Positions 8,160 through 17,169 of a DNA stretch of 40,516 nt are shown piece after piece. This DNA is from Bacillota bacterium. GTDB lineage: Bacteria > Bacillota > Sulfobacillia > JAJYWN01. A program made the position numbers and the translations under genes. The notes beneath the pieces are model-generated. The model was not told the DNA's origin. It made no database searches and saw only the letters and a program-made list of their open reading frames with translations. The stretch covers positions 1 through 40,516 of the forward strand of contig JAJYWN010000024.1 in NCBI GenBank assembly GCA_021791495.1, read 5' to 3'. Every line of letters starts with the position of its first letter. The first letter of the stretch is position 1.

Positions 8160-9158
8160 GTGGGGCTGACCGCCGCTGGCTACGACATGGCCGACCCACA
8201 GGATGAGGCGGTTCAAGGGATCATCGTCCGGATTCGGTCGGTGGCGGAGTGGCCACCGGAGATGATTGGTTATTTCGCGGCCGCCCGGACCGGCCGGGCG
8301 GAGGTTAATCCTTACTGGCCGCGGGCTTCCTTGCTGTCGTCCACCAGCTTGTTCATCGGGCCTGACCACCTCCTTTCCGGCGAGGCCCGGGAGGAGCTGG
8401 AGCGGGTCGTACTCGGGGCCGATAACCTAAGCCCGAAGGACAAGGCGCCCGACGTCCTGTCCTGGCTCACCAATCTCCCCGAAGCTCTGGCACCGGTGAT
8501 GAAGAGCCCCGCCTTCCCGTCGTTGTGGCTCGGCTACCTCGCCGTCATTGAGGGGCGCGGCGGCGGCTGGGAGGCGGAGGTGATGCGCGCCGTGATTGCC
8601 CTTGAGGAGACTTTGGGCCTGCCGGCGGACGAACATCCAAGGGTGGACTTCGTGCCCAGCCTGCTCCAGTCTCCCCACCTGGCCGACTATGCTATGACGG
8701 GTGACACGCTACGGATCATCGCGACCAGGCCAGACGGGCTCTCCATCGTGCATGAACTCCTGCACCAGGTGCTCGACCGGCCGGTGCGGGAAGCGGTTTT
8801 GGAGGTGGCGGAGGCGTCCGGGTCTGGGACGGAAGCCTCGCGTGGTGCGGAAACCTTCCGCGACAGGGAAGCCCTGCGCGACAGAGTCAACCTTGAGAAG
8901 ATGAGGGCCCTGGGCTACGCCTGGGACGATACCCTTGAGTCTGTGGTGCGCGTCCTACAGGAGACCTGGGTGCGGGCGGCGTCCCTCTGGATCATGTACA
9001 AGGACGACCCGGAGCGCGCGGAGGATGGCGCGCGGGGCGATGTCGCCCGAGGGTTCCGACTGGAGCCGGAGTTTCTTCGCTCTTTGCGCAAAGACTGGGC
9101 GGGGCTCGGCAGCGCGAAGCGCGTTCTGGCCGGCGCCATTCGTGAACATCCCCGTTAG
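8160..9158 (+). CDS. Uncharacterised protein with HELLH putative zinc-protease motif
   Basis: I do not recognise the family. The 332 residues contain IVHELLHQVL near residue 197, matching the HExxH zinc-binding motif of many metallopeptidases, followed by helical sequence in which LEKMRALGYAWDDTLESVV could hold a third ligand. Between them is a low-complexity insert (ASGSGTEASRGAETFRDRE). No signal peptide or membrane segment is visible. The start is uncertain: GTG at 8160 has no clear ribosome site, and the frame stays open upstream into the DinB gene (reading IIKANEHLFATWVGL) without an ATG, GTG or TTG. It probably shares a transcript with DinB. A protease role is only suggested by the motif. 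Confidence 0.7.
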   Translation: MGLTAAGYDMADPQDEAVQGIIVRIRSVAEWPPEMIGYFAAARTGRAEVNPYWPRASLLSSTSLFIGPDHLLSGEAREELERVVLGADNLSPKDKAPDVLSWLTNLPEALAPVMKSPAFPSLWLGYLAVIEGRGGGWEAEVMRAVIALEETLGLPADEHPRVDFVPSLLQSPHLADYAMTGDTLRIIATRPDGLSIVHELLHQVLDRPVREAVLEVAEASGSGTEASRGAETFRDREALRDRVNLEKMRALGYAWDDTLESVVRVLQETWVRAASLWIMYKDDPERAEDGARGDVARGFRLEPEFLRSLRKDWAGLGSAKRVLAGAIREHPR

Positions 9159-9345
9159 CAGGCAGTCCGAATAGTTATGGAGAACTCCATGGCCATGCTC
9201 TGCGCCTCGGAGCAGCCCGATGGCATAGCCTCCACTTCTGGAATGAGAAGGAATACGCCCCCTCGACAAGAAACCCCCTTCCATAATATGACTCACCGGA
9301 GAAAAGTCCTGGGAGCGAGGAAACACGAGCAAGAGGCAACATCTC
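9159..9345. other. Spacer with no recognisable gene
   Basis: About 190 bp. A palindrome ATGGAGAACTCCAT occurs at about 9177-9190. I see no convincing promoter, terminator or gene here. Confidence 0.3.
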
Positions 9346-9582
9346 TTGGCAAAGGTTGAACAAGAAGTCTCCCAGATCACCATCCATCTAGGCAAAATGA
9401 GACGAAGCCAAGCCCACACCTGCAGACTGCAGCACTGGTGGAATGAGATCCGTGGCCACTGCAGAACCCTGGCGCGACTCCAAAGGCGTTTTGAGCACAA
9501 ACACGGTGACCGGGAGTACATACTGAACCGACTGCGGACTGATCTCCTCCACTACGACCAGGCAATCCGGAAAACACCGTAG
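9346..9582 (+). CDS. Possible small basic protein, unrecognised
   Basis: A 78-codon frame starting at TTG 9346 with a weak AGAGGC site about eight bases upstream. The product is rich in Arg, His and Gln (RRSQAHTCRLQHWWNEIR) and mostly helical by appearance. It sits between the HELLH protein and the TPR protein on the same strand. No family is recognised, and the ORF may be fortuitous. It is listed because it fills an otherwise empty gap and is co-directional with its neighbours. Confidence 0.3.
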   Translation: MAKVEQEVSQITIHLGKMRRSQAHTCRLQHWWNEIRGHCRTLARLQRRFEHKHGDREYILNRLRTDLLHYDQAIRKTP

Positions 9583-9628
9583 TCAGTATGTTCACCGTTT
9601 GCCTGGAAGAGGAAAGGAGGCCACACTG

Positions 9629-10657
9629 ATGCTTCCCTGGTACGAGTTCTCACCGGTCTTGGAACGAGCGGGTTTCGGTCAAGAGGTCGCTTTCTTTACG
9701 GGGGAGGTTCTTTCCGCCAGCGATGACCTGTCAGGTCTCATATCCGTCCTGGACTTGGACGGCGAGTTGGCTTCTGTTTTCCACAGTCTGGCGGGCGTCG
9801 AAGGCCATGCTGCTCATCTGGCCAGGCATTCCCATGAGGCGGCCCGCGCATACCGGAAGGCCCTACAATCAAGTGTTGACGGGGCCGACCAAAAGGCTTC
9901 CGACTCCGCCAGGGAAGCTCTGGCCCAGAAACCATTGACGATACCTGCACCGGTATTCGGACCGCAGCAACCCAGCCCGAAAAGATTCCTCTCTCTTCAC
10001 GCGGCCTTCACTAACGCCACCTTGGCCATCAACCTGTTCCGAGGGGTCTGGCAATCGTGGCAGGCTAGCTACGCTCCGGCTCAGGCCATTCTTCCGGCGG
10101 CCCTCGCAGCCGCAACCCTTCTGCAGTTAGTGTCCAAGGCCGCGGAACGAGAAGCCACCAAAACGGCCGACATGATGATGTCCGATCCCGAGCTTTCGTT
10201 CGAGCTTGAGACCGTTTTCCAGAAGGAGTGCCAGGACGGACTCGCCCAGAATCCTCTAGATTGGGAACTGTGGCTGAACTTGGCCGAGAGCCTCATGGAC
10301 ACCCACGAACTGGCGGGTGCGCGCGAGGCCATTAGCAAGGCACTGGCGCTGAGCCCACAGTCTCCCTGGGCCTACCAACTGGCGGGACGCCTCGACCGGT
10401 TGAAGGGGGACTTGGACGGGGCTATGGCCAACCTTTCGCAAGCCACCAAACTAGACCCCCGGGACGGCGATGCCTGGGCCGAAATCGCCGAGGTGTTAGT
10501 GGCGCGCGGTGAGATCGAACAGGCTTCCAAGGTCGTCCGCAAGCTCGACCGCCTCGACGTCGATAGGCCGTTGGTTCGTCAACTGCGGGCGAAGATCCAG
10601 GCGGCGAAATCAGGCGGGTCGGGGCGTCGACCTACTCCCGGCCCCAAAGACCATTGA
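9629..10657 (+). CDS. TPR-repeat protein
   Basis: A 342-residue protein whose C-terminal half holds tandem tetratricopeptide repeats: NPLDWELWLNLAESLMDTHE, SPQSPWAYQLAGRLDRLKGD and DPRDGDAWAEIAEVLVARGE, at about residues 205-310. The N-terminal half is helical and unassigned, with a modestly hydrophobic stretch (ILPAALAAATLLQLV) that might be membrane-associated. ATG at 9629 is chosen over the upstream TTG because AAAGGAGG sits eight bases before it. TPR domains mediate protein-protein contacts; the partner is unknown. The stop overlaps the possible TTG start of the following broken beta-lactamase-fold gene, suggesting an ancestral operon. Confidence 0.82.
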   Translation: MLPWYEFSPVLERAGFGQEVAFFTGEVLSASDDLSGLISVLDLDGELASVFHSLAGVEGHAAHLARHSHEAARAYRKALQSSVDGADQKASDSAREALAQKPLTIPAPVFGPQQPSPKRFLSLHAAFTNATLAINLFRGVWQSWQASYAPAQAILPAALAAATLLQLVSKAAEREATKTADMMMSDPELSFELETVFQKECQDGLAQNPLDWELWLNLAESLMDTHELAGAREAISKALALSPQSPWAYQLAGRLDRLKGDLDGAMANLSQATKLDPRDGDAWAEIAEVLVARGEIEQASKVVRKLDRLDVDRPLVRQLRAKIQAAKSGGSGRRPTPGPKDH

Positions 10658-10668
10658 AGGCCGCCGCC

Positions 10669-11520
10669 ATGCCCTTGAGCGCCGCGAGGCCTTGTGGAGT
10701 TGCCGAACCCTTCGCCGCCGCTTTGGACGAGGAGATGTCCTGCCTGATCGACCGGTACCACGTCCCAGGGCTCGTGGTCGCGACGATCGAGAATGGCGCC
10801 GTCACGTGGACCAAGGCCTACGGGTCGGTCGACTATGCTGGAAGGCGACCGTTGAAGCCCGACCGGGTATTCAACTTCGCTTCCGCGGCCAAGACCATGA
10901 CGGCCTGGGCCGTGATGCACCTGGTGGAAGATGGCAAGGTCGACCTGGACGCGCCGGCCGACCGCTACCTGCGGCGGTGGCACATCCCTCCCTGCTCCGA
11001 CTTTGATGCGTCCGGAGTTATCATCCGCCGGCTCCTCAGCCATACCGCGGGGCTCACCGTCCCCGGATATGGCGGTTACCCTTCCCGCCGGCCCCTGCCC
11101 ACCTTGAAGAAGACACTAGAGGGAGGCAGCTATGCCTCCGGCGCCGTGCGCGTCGGTTGGCGGCCCGGCAGCAGGTTCCACTATTCCATGCCGAATACTC
11201 AACCCGCGGCATAGGGAATTGGCTGGGCACAGTGGCGGACTTCGCCCGATTCATAGCCGCCGGGGCCGCCGGACCGCAAGGGGAGCCCGCCGGTCGGGGC
11301 GTCCTGGCGCCCGGCACCTTGTCCCTGATGGCGACGGCGCAGCCGGGGACTGGCGGTCAGTTCGGCCTGGGGTACTCAACCTATTACTCCACGGCCGGCC
11401 AGACTGTCCTGGTCCATGGCGGGCACAGCGATGGATGGGTTTCCATGTACGGTCTGGCGCCGCAATTCGGAGACGGCTTCGTGTTCGCCAGCGCCTGCGA
11501 TCTGGCGGAGCCTCTCCAGT
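10669..11520 (+). pseudogene. Broken serine beta-lactamase-fold (class C-like) hydrolase
   Basis: The first part (ATG 10669, GAAGG site upstream) reads a typical beta-lactamase/D-aminopeptidase-family N-terminus, with the SxxK nucleophile motif in FASAAKTMTAWAVMHLVEDGK and LLSHTAGL. It reaches PGSRFHYSMPNT, where the YxN motif should stand, and stops at 11214. The frame resumes from about 11205 as NWLGTVADFARFIAAG and continues to HGGHSDGWVSMYG, the counterpart of the HxG/KTG motif. Compared with the family, roughly 90 residues after the YxN region are deleted and the frame is shifted. The 3' end is cut by an MqsA fragment. No functional enzyme is expected. The intact ancestor would have acted on peptides, esters or beta-lactams. 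Confidence 0.82.
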
Positions 11521-11672
11521 TGGCGGGACATCGACGGTCTGATCCCGCGCTTCGACCCGTAGCTCCTGATCCTGGTGGCATTGGACGCGATAGCCGGTCC
11601 TCATTCTCGTTTACTCCCTCCGAACGGGCGAACCAAGGGGTATCCTGCAGGATGAAGGGACAAGCAGAGCAT
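11520..11672 (-). pseudogene. Fragment of an MqsR/MqsA toxin-antitoxin pair
   Basis: On the minus strand, 11672 to 11601 reads LCLSLHPAGYPLVRPFGG, matching the C-terminus of the MqsR-like protein at 34380-34697 (VCLSLHTAQYPMVRPFGG). Its stop overlaps, in the same ATGA arrangement, an ATG at 11604. This opens about 28 codons (MRTGYRVQCHQDQELRVEAR) matching the N-terminus of the MqsA protein at 33340-34383 (MRTGYCLECHEERELRIEER). The first zinc-finger cysteine has become Arg. The rest of both genes is missing, and the fragment abuts the broken beta-lactamase-fold gene. It is a relic of a second copy of the system. Confidence 0.82.
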
Positions 11673-11711
11673 GGCCCAGCGGTGGAACCGTTGCGTGTAG
11701 CGCGAATGACC

Positions 11712-14700
11712 CTACCGCGGCGCGCTCAGGACCTCGATGAGGGTCACCACACCGACCGCCGTCTTCGTCAGACGGATTCGCGAGCCCAAGGCCACGTCGT
11801 AGAGCCCCACCCGCTTTCCACCGGCGTAGATTGAGGGGTTGAGGGCGAGGACATAGGCGGTGCCGGCTGCGGACGACGCCGTCTGTCCGTCGAGCCGGAC
11901 GAAGACCCGGCCCGGCGCGCCGGGTTCCGCCACCGTGAGCACCCCTTCCACTTCGGCGCCGTCAATGGAAGTGGTCGTCCGGTCATCGACGCGCGCCACC
12001 AAGGCCGCCATCTCGCTGCGCCGGACCGGGTCGCCAGGCCGGACCGTGCCGTCATCATAGCCGGTGACGATCCCGTTCTTCGTGGCGTAGGCAAGGTATC
12101 CGCGCGCCCACGACGGAATGGCCGCGTCGTCCTTGAAGGTGGTCCGTCCGGTCGCCAGTCCCTGCGCCGCTTCCACCGCCTGGCTTCCCAACCCCCGCAC
12201 GAGCATGACGGCCACTTCCGCCCGGGAAGCCGGGTCCGCCGGCCGGAAAGCCGGCTCACGCAGATCGATCAGGCCGTGGGCGTAGGCGGTGGCGATGTAC
12301 CCACGGGCCCAGGAGGCGATGGAAGTGGCATCGGAGTATGGAAGGCCGTCGGAGTTCCTGGTCTTCGCCTCATTCTCCAAGCCAAGGACTCTCACCACCA
12401 TGGTCACGGCCTGATCGCGGCGGACCTGGAGATCGGGCCGGAAGGTCTGGTCTTCGAAGCCCAGGATGACTCCTTTAGCGTTCATCCGCTCGATCACCGT
12501 TCTCGCCCACATGTCGATGTCGGTCAGCCGGTTGACCTTGAGCCGTGGCCGGCCGTCGCCCTCGTTCCACTCGTAGGTCGGATCGGACACCTGGCGGAGA
12601 GCGGCGGCGGCCGCAACTCCGGCCTCCGCGGGATGGCCGGCGGTGGCGGCAGAGGTCGTGGCCGCCGAGAGAGCCTTGAGGGCTTCGCGCCGTTTGTACG
12701 CCCGGCCGTAGGCCCGTCCCAGGGTCGTGTCGGCGGAGGCGGAACCGGCGGCGGAACGCAAGACCGCCGCGGCGGCATCGGCCAGAAGGTAGTTGTGGGA
12801 TGCGTCCACCATGCCGAGCAGCCCTTGCGCCGCCTGCTCCGTGCCGGTCCCGTCGCGCCGGCTCTGGGCGATCCGGAGGGCCTGGAGGTAGCTGTAGGCC
12901 GCCCAGAAGGTGTCGCCGCCGGCAGCCGCCGCGGCAGCCTGCGATAGGAAGGACGGGGCGGTCGGGGATGGCGCGCCTGATGGGAGTGCGCCTGCAGACG
13001 GCGCGCCGGACGATGGCACGCCGGACGATGGCGGTGAGGTACCGGCGGAGGCGACCTTCAGGGCCATAGCCTGGCTTTCGGTCAAGGTCTGACTCCCGGC
13101 CGGTCCGCTCAGGACTCCGATCAGGTAAGTCTGGCCGGCCAGGCCGGTCAGGTCGGCCGTGGCGGCGAAGGAACCGTCGGAGGACCGGGTGACGGTCGCC
13201 TGGGCCAGCGGCATACCGTAGTCGTCATATACCCCCACCCGGACCTCGGCGTCGGCCGACCAGCCGGTGAAGGTCACCTGCCGGGCGGTGGTGACGGCCG
13301 CCCGAAGTGACACCGGAATGGGTTGCCCCGCCTGGTAGATGGGCGGCGACCAAGGGTCTGCCGGCTGATCGAGGACCACCACCTCGGTGGATCCGACACG
13401 ATACACTCCATCCCCATCGGACAAGACCAGGTGGACCGGGGCCTTGATGTCCTTAAACCGGGTGAGCCAGACAGAGTGCGGATCGGCCCGGGAGTCGGAC
13501 AGGCTCGTGGCGTAATACTGGCCGTCTTCCGCGCCGGAGAGTTCCAGTCTGGGGTCGGTCACCCAAGCGGTGAAGGCCTTTGCGGGCAAGGTCGTCTCCG
13601 CCTCCCCCGCTGCCGCCCCCGCCGGCTCTTCGGTCAGGGCCCCGCTACGGACGATGATGTAGTACTGCCGGGCCGCCAGCGAAGCGCCGGACCCGGCGTT
13701 TATCAGCACCCGGTAAATCCCCGGACCCTCGGAAAGGTCCAGGCGCCCCACGAACACCCCTTGGACCATGGGGAGGTGCTCTTCCGCCTGTATCCTTGAC
13801 GGGCCGTGGTAGACCCAGTAGCTGACCCGCGCGTCGGCCGAAGTGATAAGGAAGGGCACGGTGGTGCGGTCGGTGACGGTGTAAGTCGTAGTCGGTTCCT
13901 CTGACGCCAGTCCCCTTGGGATGACGGTCAAGGCCCCACCGATGACGCCGAAACCCAAGGCCGGGGCCGGGGTCGGCGCCGGGACCGGCGACGAGGATGA
14001 GGACGCAGACGACGACCACACGGCCGACACCGACGATGAGGATGCGGGCGGGTGGTCCGTCTGCAGGCGGCTGAGGTAAGACCGCATCGCGGCGGCCACC
14101 CTTGGATCGTTACGCAAGTCACCGTAGGCCGTGCTCGGGGCGCGGGCGGTCGCCTCCGGGCTGCCCATGATTAGGCGAAAATCCTCCGCGAAGGATTCTA
14201 TGGTGGCCCTTTTCCACAGGTCACGGTCCGCCTCATTTGACGAAGACGAAGATGGCTGGAAACCAGGAAGGCCCCGGACGGAGATGTACTCCTGCCAGGT
14301 CGCGGCCGTATCCTCCTGGCCGATGTAGAGCCTCTGGAAATGGTGGCCGAACTCGTGGGTGACGACCACCTCTTCGGGGTCGGTGTTGGCCTTGCGCGCT
14401 CCGAAGTAGGTGTGCCCCAGACCTCCCAGAGCGGAAGTGATGCCCTGGTAGGGATAGGCCAGGAGGTACGCCTCATAGCCTTCGAAAGCCCTCCCGTCGA
14501 CGGCGATGTAGTCCAGCGCGGCCGCGACCCTGTCCGCGCTGGCGCATTTGGCGGGATCGGGTGGGCTGGAAAGATCAAGGGTGCCCACGCTGACCTGGTC
14601 CAGGGGCGGGTAGAAGCCGGCGGCCGCGGACGGTCGGACCGCCTCCCGCCCCACCAAGTAGCGGAGGAGGGTGTTGCGGGCCCGCATGGCCCGGTCCAGC

Positions 14701-15164
14701 GCCAGCAGCTTGCCCGAGGTCTGGGGCCGGTAGATGGCGTAGCCCTTCGGAGCCAGGTATCCTTCGGCCGAGCGGAGCTGGTCGATGGTCTCCTGGATCT
14801 GGGACGCCTCCAGCGCCAGCTTGGCGGCGAACGCGATGGTCTGGCTGTTCTCCGACGGAGGGGCGGCGGCCGCCGGCGCCACTTGGTCCCAGAGGGTGGT
14901 CAGGTACTGCTTGTCGTTCCGGCCCCACTCGCCATACGGCGCCGCGGGCAGGTAGGAGACCTGGATGGTCTCGGAAGGGGCGGAGACGGCGAAGGTCGGG
15001 GCGGCGGCCTGGATGACGTTGGGGGGCAGGATTAGGAAAGGTAGACAGAAGACGATTGAGACGATGGCAAGGGTTCTCAACCACGGCGCGTGACAGCAGC
15101 TGCGACGGCGACTGCGGTGGAGACGGCTAAGGCGACTGCCACGGCGGCGGCCAAGGAGCGACAT
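11712..15164 (-). CDS. S-layer-anchored exported protein with HEFGH metallopeptidase-like motif
   Basis: About 1150 residues. The N-terminus has an Arg-rich head and a long hydrophobic core (IVSIVFCLPFLILPPNVIQAA), a Sec signal peptide or anchor. Near residue 270, VVTHEFGHHFQRL matches HExxH, with a possible Glu ligand in ATIESFAEDFRLIMG downstream, suggesting an extracellular zinc peptidase. Ser/Pro-rich linkers follow (near 378-405 and 715-745). Three S-layer homology domains lie near residues 885-1060 (VILGFEDQTFRPD, GLIDLREPAFRPAD, VTGYDDGTVRPGD), and about 90 further residues follow. SLH domains bind secondary cell-wall polymer. ATG 15164 is preferred over GTG 15173, since AGGAGGT lies too close to the latter. 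Proteolysis is inferred, not shown. Confidence 0.85.
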   Translation of the reverse strand: MSLLGRRRGSRLSRLHRSRRRSCCHAPWLRTLAIVSIVFCLPFLILPPNVIQAAAPTFAVSAPSETIQVSYLPAAPYGEWGRNDKQYLTTLWDQVAPAAAAPPSENSQTIAFAAKLALEASQIQETIDQLRSAEGYLAPKGYAIYRPQTSGKLLALDRAMRARNTLLRYLVGREAVRPSAAAGFYPPLDQVSVGTLDLSSPPDPAKCASADRVAAALDYIAVDGRAFEGYEAYLLAYPYQGITSALGGLGHTYFGARKANTDPEEVVVTHEFGHHFQRLYIGQEDTAATWQEYISVRGLPGFQPSSSSSNEADRDLWKRATIESFAEDFRLIMGSPEATARAPSTAYGDLRNDPRVAAAMRSYLSRLQTDHPPASSSSVSAVWSSSASSSSSPVPAPTPAPALGFGVIGGALTVIPRGLASEEPTTTYTVTDRTTVPFLITSADARVSYWVYHGPSRIQAEEHLPMVQGVFVGRLDLSEGPGIYRVLINAGSGASLAARQYYIIVRSGALTEEPAGAAAGEAETTLPAKAFTAWVTDPRLELSGAEDGQYYATSLSDSRADPHSVWLTRFKDIKAPVHLVLSDGDGVYRVGSTEVVVLDQPADPWSPPIYQAGQPIPVSLRAAVTTARQVTFTGWSADAEVRVGVYDDYGMPLAQATVTRSSDGSFAATADLTGLAGQTYLIGVLSGPAGSQTLTESQAMALKVASAGTSPPSSGVPSSGAPSAGALPSGAPSPTAPSFLSQAAAAAAGGDTFWAAYSYLQALRIAQSRRDGTGTEQAAQGLLGMVDASHNYLLADAAAAVLRSAAGSASADTTLGRAYGRAYKRREALKALSAATTSAATAGHPAEAGVAAAAALRQVSDPTYEWNEGDGRPRLKVNRLTDIDMWARTVIERMNAKGVILGFEDQTFRPDLQVRRDQAVTMVVRVLGLENEAKTRNSDGLPYSDATSIASWARGYIATAYAHGLIDLREPAFRPADPASRAEVAVMLVRGLGSQAVEAAQGLATGRTTFKDDAAIPSWARGYLAYATKNGIVTGYDDGTVRPGDPVRRSEMAALVARVDDRTTTSIDGAEVEGVLTVAEPGAPGRVFVRLDGQTASSAAGTAYVLALNPSIYAGGKRVGLYDVALGSRIRLTKTAVGVVTLIEVLSAPR

Positions 15165-15263
15165 GCCACTCACCGACCTCCTTCTGGTGGTCCATCTACC
15201 TTTCGGTAGCGGTAACCCAGTACGGCGCGCATAGCCCGCGCCTATCAGGCCGGTGCGCCTTCC
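15165..15263 (-). other. Spacer with small hairpins between HEAT and SLH genes
   Basis: Contains the ribosome site of the SLH protein (AGGAGGT near 15178-15184) and a perfect hairpin CTACC-TTTC-GGTAG at 15193-15206. A larger GC-rich imperfect inverted repeat near 15222-15257 could be a weak terminator for the HEAT gene. Confidence 0.4.
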
Positions 15264-16397
15264 TTATGGCTCCACCTGGCCTTGCGTCTCCCCGAGGTTG
15301 GACCGGGCCGTGGACCTCAGCTCGTGGTAGAGTAATTGCAGAGCATAGCCCTGGTCCGGCCCACCGAGGGCGAAGACATCCTCCACGAGTTCTCCCAGGC
15401 CGGCCTCCGAGCTGCTGAACATGACCGCGGACAGAAGGTCGCCGGCGTGATGCGGGTCCTCTAAGAGCGCTCCTCCAGCGGCCAAAGCCAGGATGTCGAG
15501 CTGGGGCTCGTCATACCGTTCGGAGCCCACGGTCGACACGACGCCCGCCTCATAGAACGTTACCTCGGGCTTGCCGCTCCGGACGCGGATGGCTTCGCGC
15601 ATGGCTTCGATTCCTTCACGGCGGCCGGCCTCCGCCGCGGCCACCGCCTCGCGGAGCCCCTCAAGGAACATCCCTTCGTCGTTTGAGACCAGCTTGGCTG
15701 CGAGGGGGTTCTGCAACTCGAGCAGCACCATGGCCGCGAAATCGCGGACGTCTTCATCCGAGTCCTGGAGGGCGGCGTTCAGTCTTCCGACCGCACTCCC
15801 ATCGATCACTTCGGCCAGTGTGTGGGCCGTGCGCCGGTAGGCCGTGCGGGAGTCCCGCTGGAACGACGAGGTGAGGGACCTTGCCGCCTCGGCACCACAC
15901 AACCTGTCCAGGAGGGCCAAGCCGGTGACGCGAAAGCCGGATTCGTCCTTCAGCCTGGACATAGTCACGTCGAGGGCGTCCCAACCTTGCCCCGCCGCAA
16001 AAAGCGGAATTACGAAGAGGTTTCTGTGCATGACTTCCAGGCTTGTGGCGATGTCTTCCTGGACGAGCTCCATTTTGTCCAGCTTGGCCAGGGAGTCGGC
16101 CGCTGCCTCACGTACGTCGACAGCCTGGTTCAGCGTGGCGGCAGTGACCAAGGGTCTTAGTGTACGGGAGTCGCGCACAAAAGAGCCAAGCGCCTTGACG
16201 ATGGGCAAGAGGGGCCCCTGTTTTTTGTCAAAGACGGCGATGAGCGGTTCCACAGCAGCGGGGTCACCCAGGTCGGCCAAGGCGGCCGCCGCCTTCGACA
16301 CCACGGATTGGTCGCGGTTTGACAACGCCTTGATCAATCCGCCAATGTTTTTCGAGGCCTTAAGTCTTTCGATATCGGGAGGACCACCGAAGAACAT
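15264..16397 (-). CDS. HEAT-repeat protein
   Basis: A 377-residue cytoplasmic solenoid. Residues 1-100 carry canonical HEAT units (NIGGLIKALSNRDQSVVSKA, ALADLGDPAAVEPLIAVFDK), preceded by the FFGGPPDIERLKAS leader common to many bacterial HEAT proteins. More divergent helical repeats follow (LNAALQDSDEDVRDFAAMVLLEL near residue 205). No catalytic motif is visible. HEAT proteins serve as scaffolds, for example in lyases and repair proteins; no partner can be named. The ATG follows a GGGGGGTGG tract. It is 99 bp upstream of the SLH gene on the same strand and diverges from the BlaI region. A short relic of a similar N-terminus lies near 7107-7155. Confidence 0.85.
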   Translation of the reverse strand: MFFGGPPDIERLKASKNIGGLIKALSNRDQSVVSKAAAALADLGDPAAVEPLIAVFDKKQGPLLPIVKALGSFVRDSRTLRPLVTAATLNQAVDVREAAADSLAKLDKMELVQEDIATSLEVMHRNLFVIPLFAAGQGWDALDVTMSRLKDESGFRVTGLALLDRLCGAEAARSLTSSFQRDSRTAYRRTAHTLAEVIDGSAVGRLNAALQDSDEDVRDFAAMVLLELQNPLAAKLVSNDEGMFLEGLREAVAAAEAGRREGIEAMREAIRVRSGKPEVTFYEAGVVSTVGSERYDEPQLDILALAAGGALLEDPHHAGDLLSAVMFSSSEAGLGELVEDVFALGGPDQGYALQLLYHELRSTARSNLGETQGQVEP

Positions 16398-16615
16398 GCA
16401 ACACCACCCCCCTTATCCTCTACCGTCACGAGCCTCAGAGACGCGTGGGAGCCGGAAAAGCTGACGCTTGCGGGGTCTTGCCATTCTTCTAGTTCCGGCA
16501 GGAAATACCTTCCTGAATTCCTGTAGGGGGGCAGGCCGCGGTCGCAGGCAGCGCCGGACATCAAGCCAGACAGCGGCCAAAGGCCGAAAGAGAATAAGTC
16601 GCCAGGATTTCCCAA

Positions 16616-16644
16616 TTTACAGGGGCTAACTACAGGTGTAATAT
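16616..16644 (+). promoter_or_regulatory. Promoter of the BlaI-type regulator
   Basis: -35 TTTACA (16616-16621), a 17-bp spacer, and -10 TAATAT (16639-16644). The first BlaI-type dyad covers the spacer and -10 edge, so repressor binding would block polymerase. The match and its placement upstream of BlaI make this a strong prediction. Confidence 0.75.
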
Positions 16645-16671
16645 TGAGCTGCCTGAAACTACAAGTGTAGT
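16629..16671 (+). promoter_or_regulatory. Two BlaI/MecI-type operators
   Basis: Operator 1 is ACTACAGGTGTAAT (16629-16642), slightly imperfect. Operator 2 is ACTACAAGTGTAGT (16658-16671), a perfect 6-2-6 palindrome. Both match the TACA-nn-TGTA core known for BlaI, MecI and CopY-type repressors, and their centres are about 29 bp apart. This indicates autoregulation of the gene at 16776. Confidence 0.85.
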
Positions 16672-16775
16672 CGGAAAACGGAGCAATGCGGAGTGATGCG
16701 AAGCAACACGGGGTAGCGCTGAGCCATGCTGAGGAATGCGAAATGCTGAACGCGGAACGCGGAAAGGAACCCGGT

Positions 16776-17165
16776 ATGAACAATCGGTCAAAAGGGAGCA
16801 AGGTGTCCCGGATATCGGAAGCGGAGTGGGAAGTCTTGAGCGTGCTATGGTCGAAGGCCCCCAGGACGGCCAACGAAGTCGTCGAGGCCTTGGCCGATTT
16901 GACAGACTGGAAGCCAAACACCATTAAGACCCTGCTGACAAGGCTGGTCAAGAAAAACGTGGTCGGGTTCCGCGAGGAAAAGCGAGTCTACTCGTACTTC
17001 CCGCTGGTCGGCCGTGAGGAATGCTTGAGGGCTGAGAACCGGTTCTTTCTGGAAAGGGTTTATGGAGGGGCGTTGAAACCGATGCTAGTCAGCTTCCTGA
17101 AGGATGAAACCCTCACAGCGGAAGAGATCGAAGAGCTAAAGCGGCTTCTAGACAGGAGGGACTAG
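16776..17165 (+). CDS. blaI: BlaI/MecI/CopY-family transcriptional repressor
   Basis: A 129-residue regulator. The winged helix (ISEAEWEVLSVLWSKAPRTANEVVEAL, then WKPNTIKTLLTRLVKK) occupies residues 12-75, and the C-terminal dimerisation helices end in LTAEEIEELKRLLDRRD. The usual protease-sensitive hinge region follows the wing. ATG 16776 is chosen because GGAAAGGAAC precedes it and upstream residues are low-complexity, not family sequence. BlaI proteins repress beta-lactamase or PBP genes until cleaved under control of BlaR1. Here the BlaR1 gene that follows is only a stub, so induction by that route should be lost. Two matching operators lie upstream. The symbol denotes family, not a proven target. 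Confidence 0.9.
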   Translation: MNNRSKGSKVSRISEAEWEVLSVLWSKAPRTANEVVEALADLTDWKPNTIKTLLTRLVKKNVVGFREEKRVYSYFPLVGREECLRAENRFFLERVYGGALKPMLVSFLKDETLTAEEIEELKRLLDRRD

Positions 17166-17169
17166 CCCG

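Noticed and set aside
14340-15035. Long plus-strand frames opposite the SLH gene
   Set aside because: GC-rich antisense shadows with no ribosome site and no family features; the minus strand has a signal peptide and HEFGH motif.
16498-16514. Perfect CAGGAA-ATACC-TTCCTG hairpin as a terminator or operator
   Set aside because: It lies upstream of the HEAT gene with no T tract and no recognised regulator motif; too little to claim.
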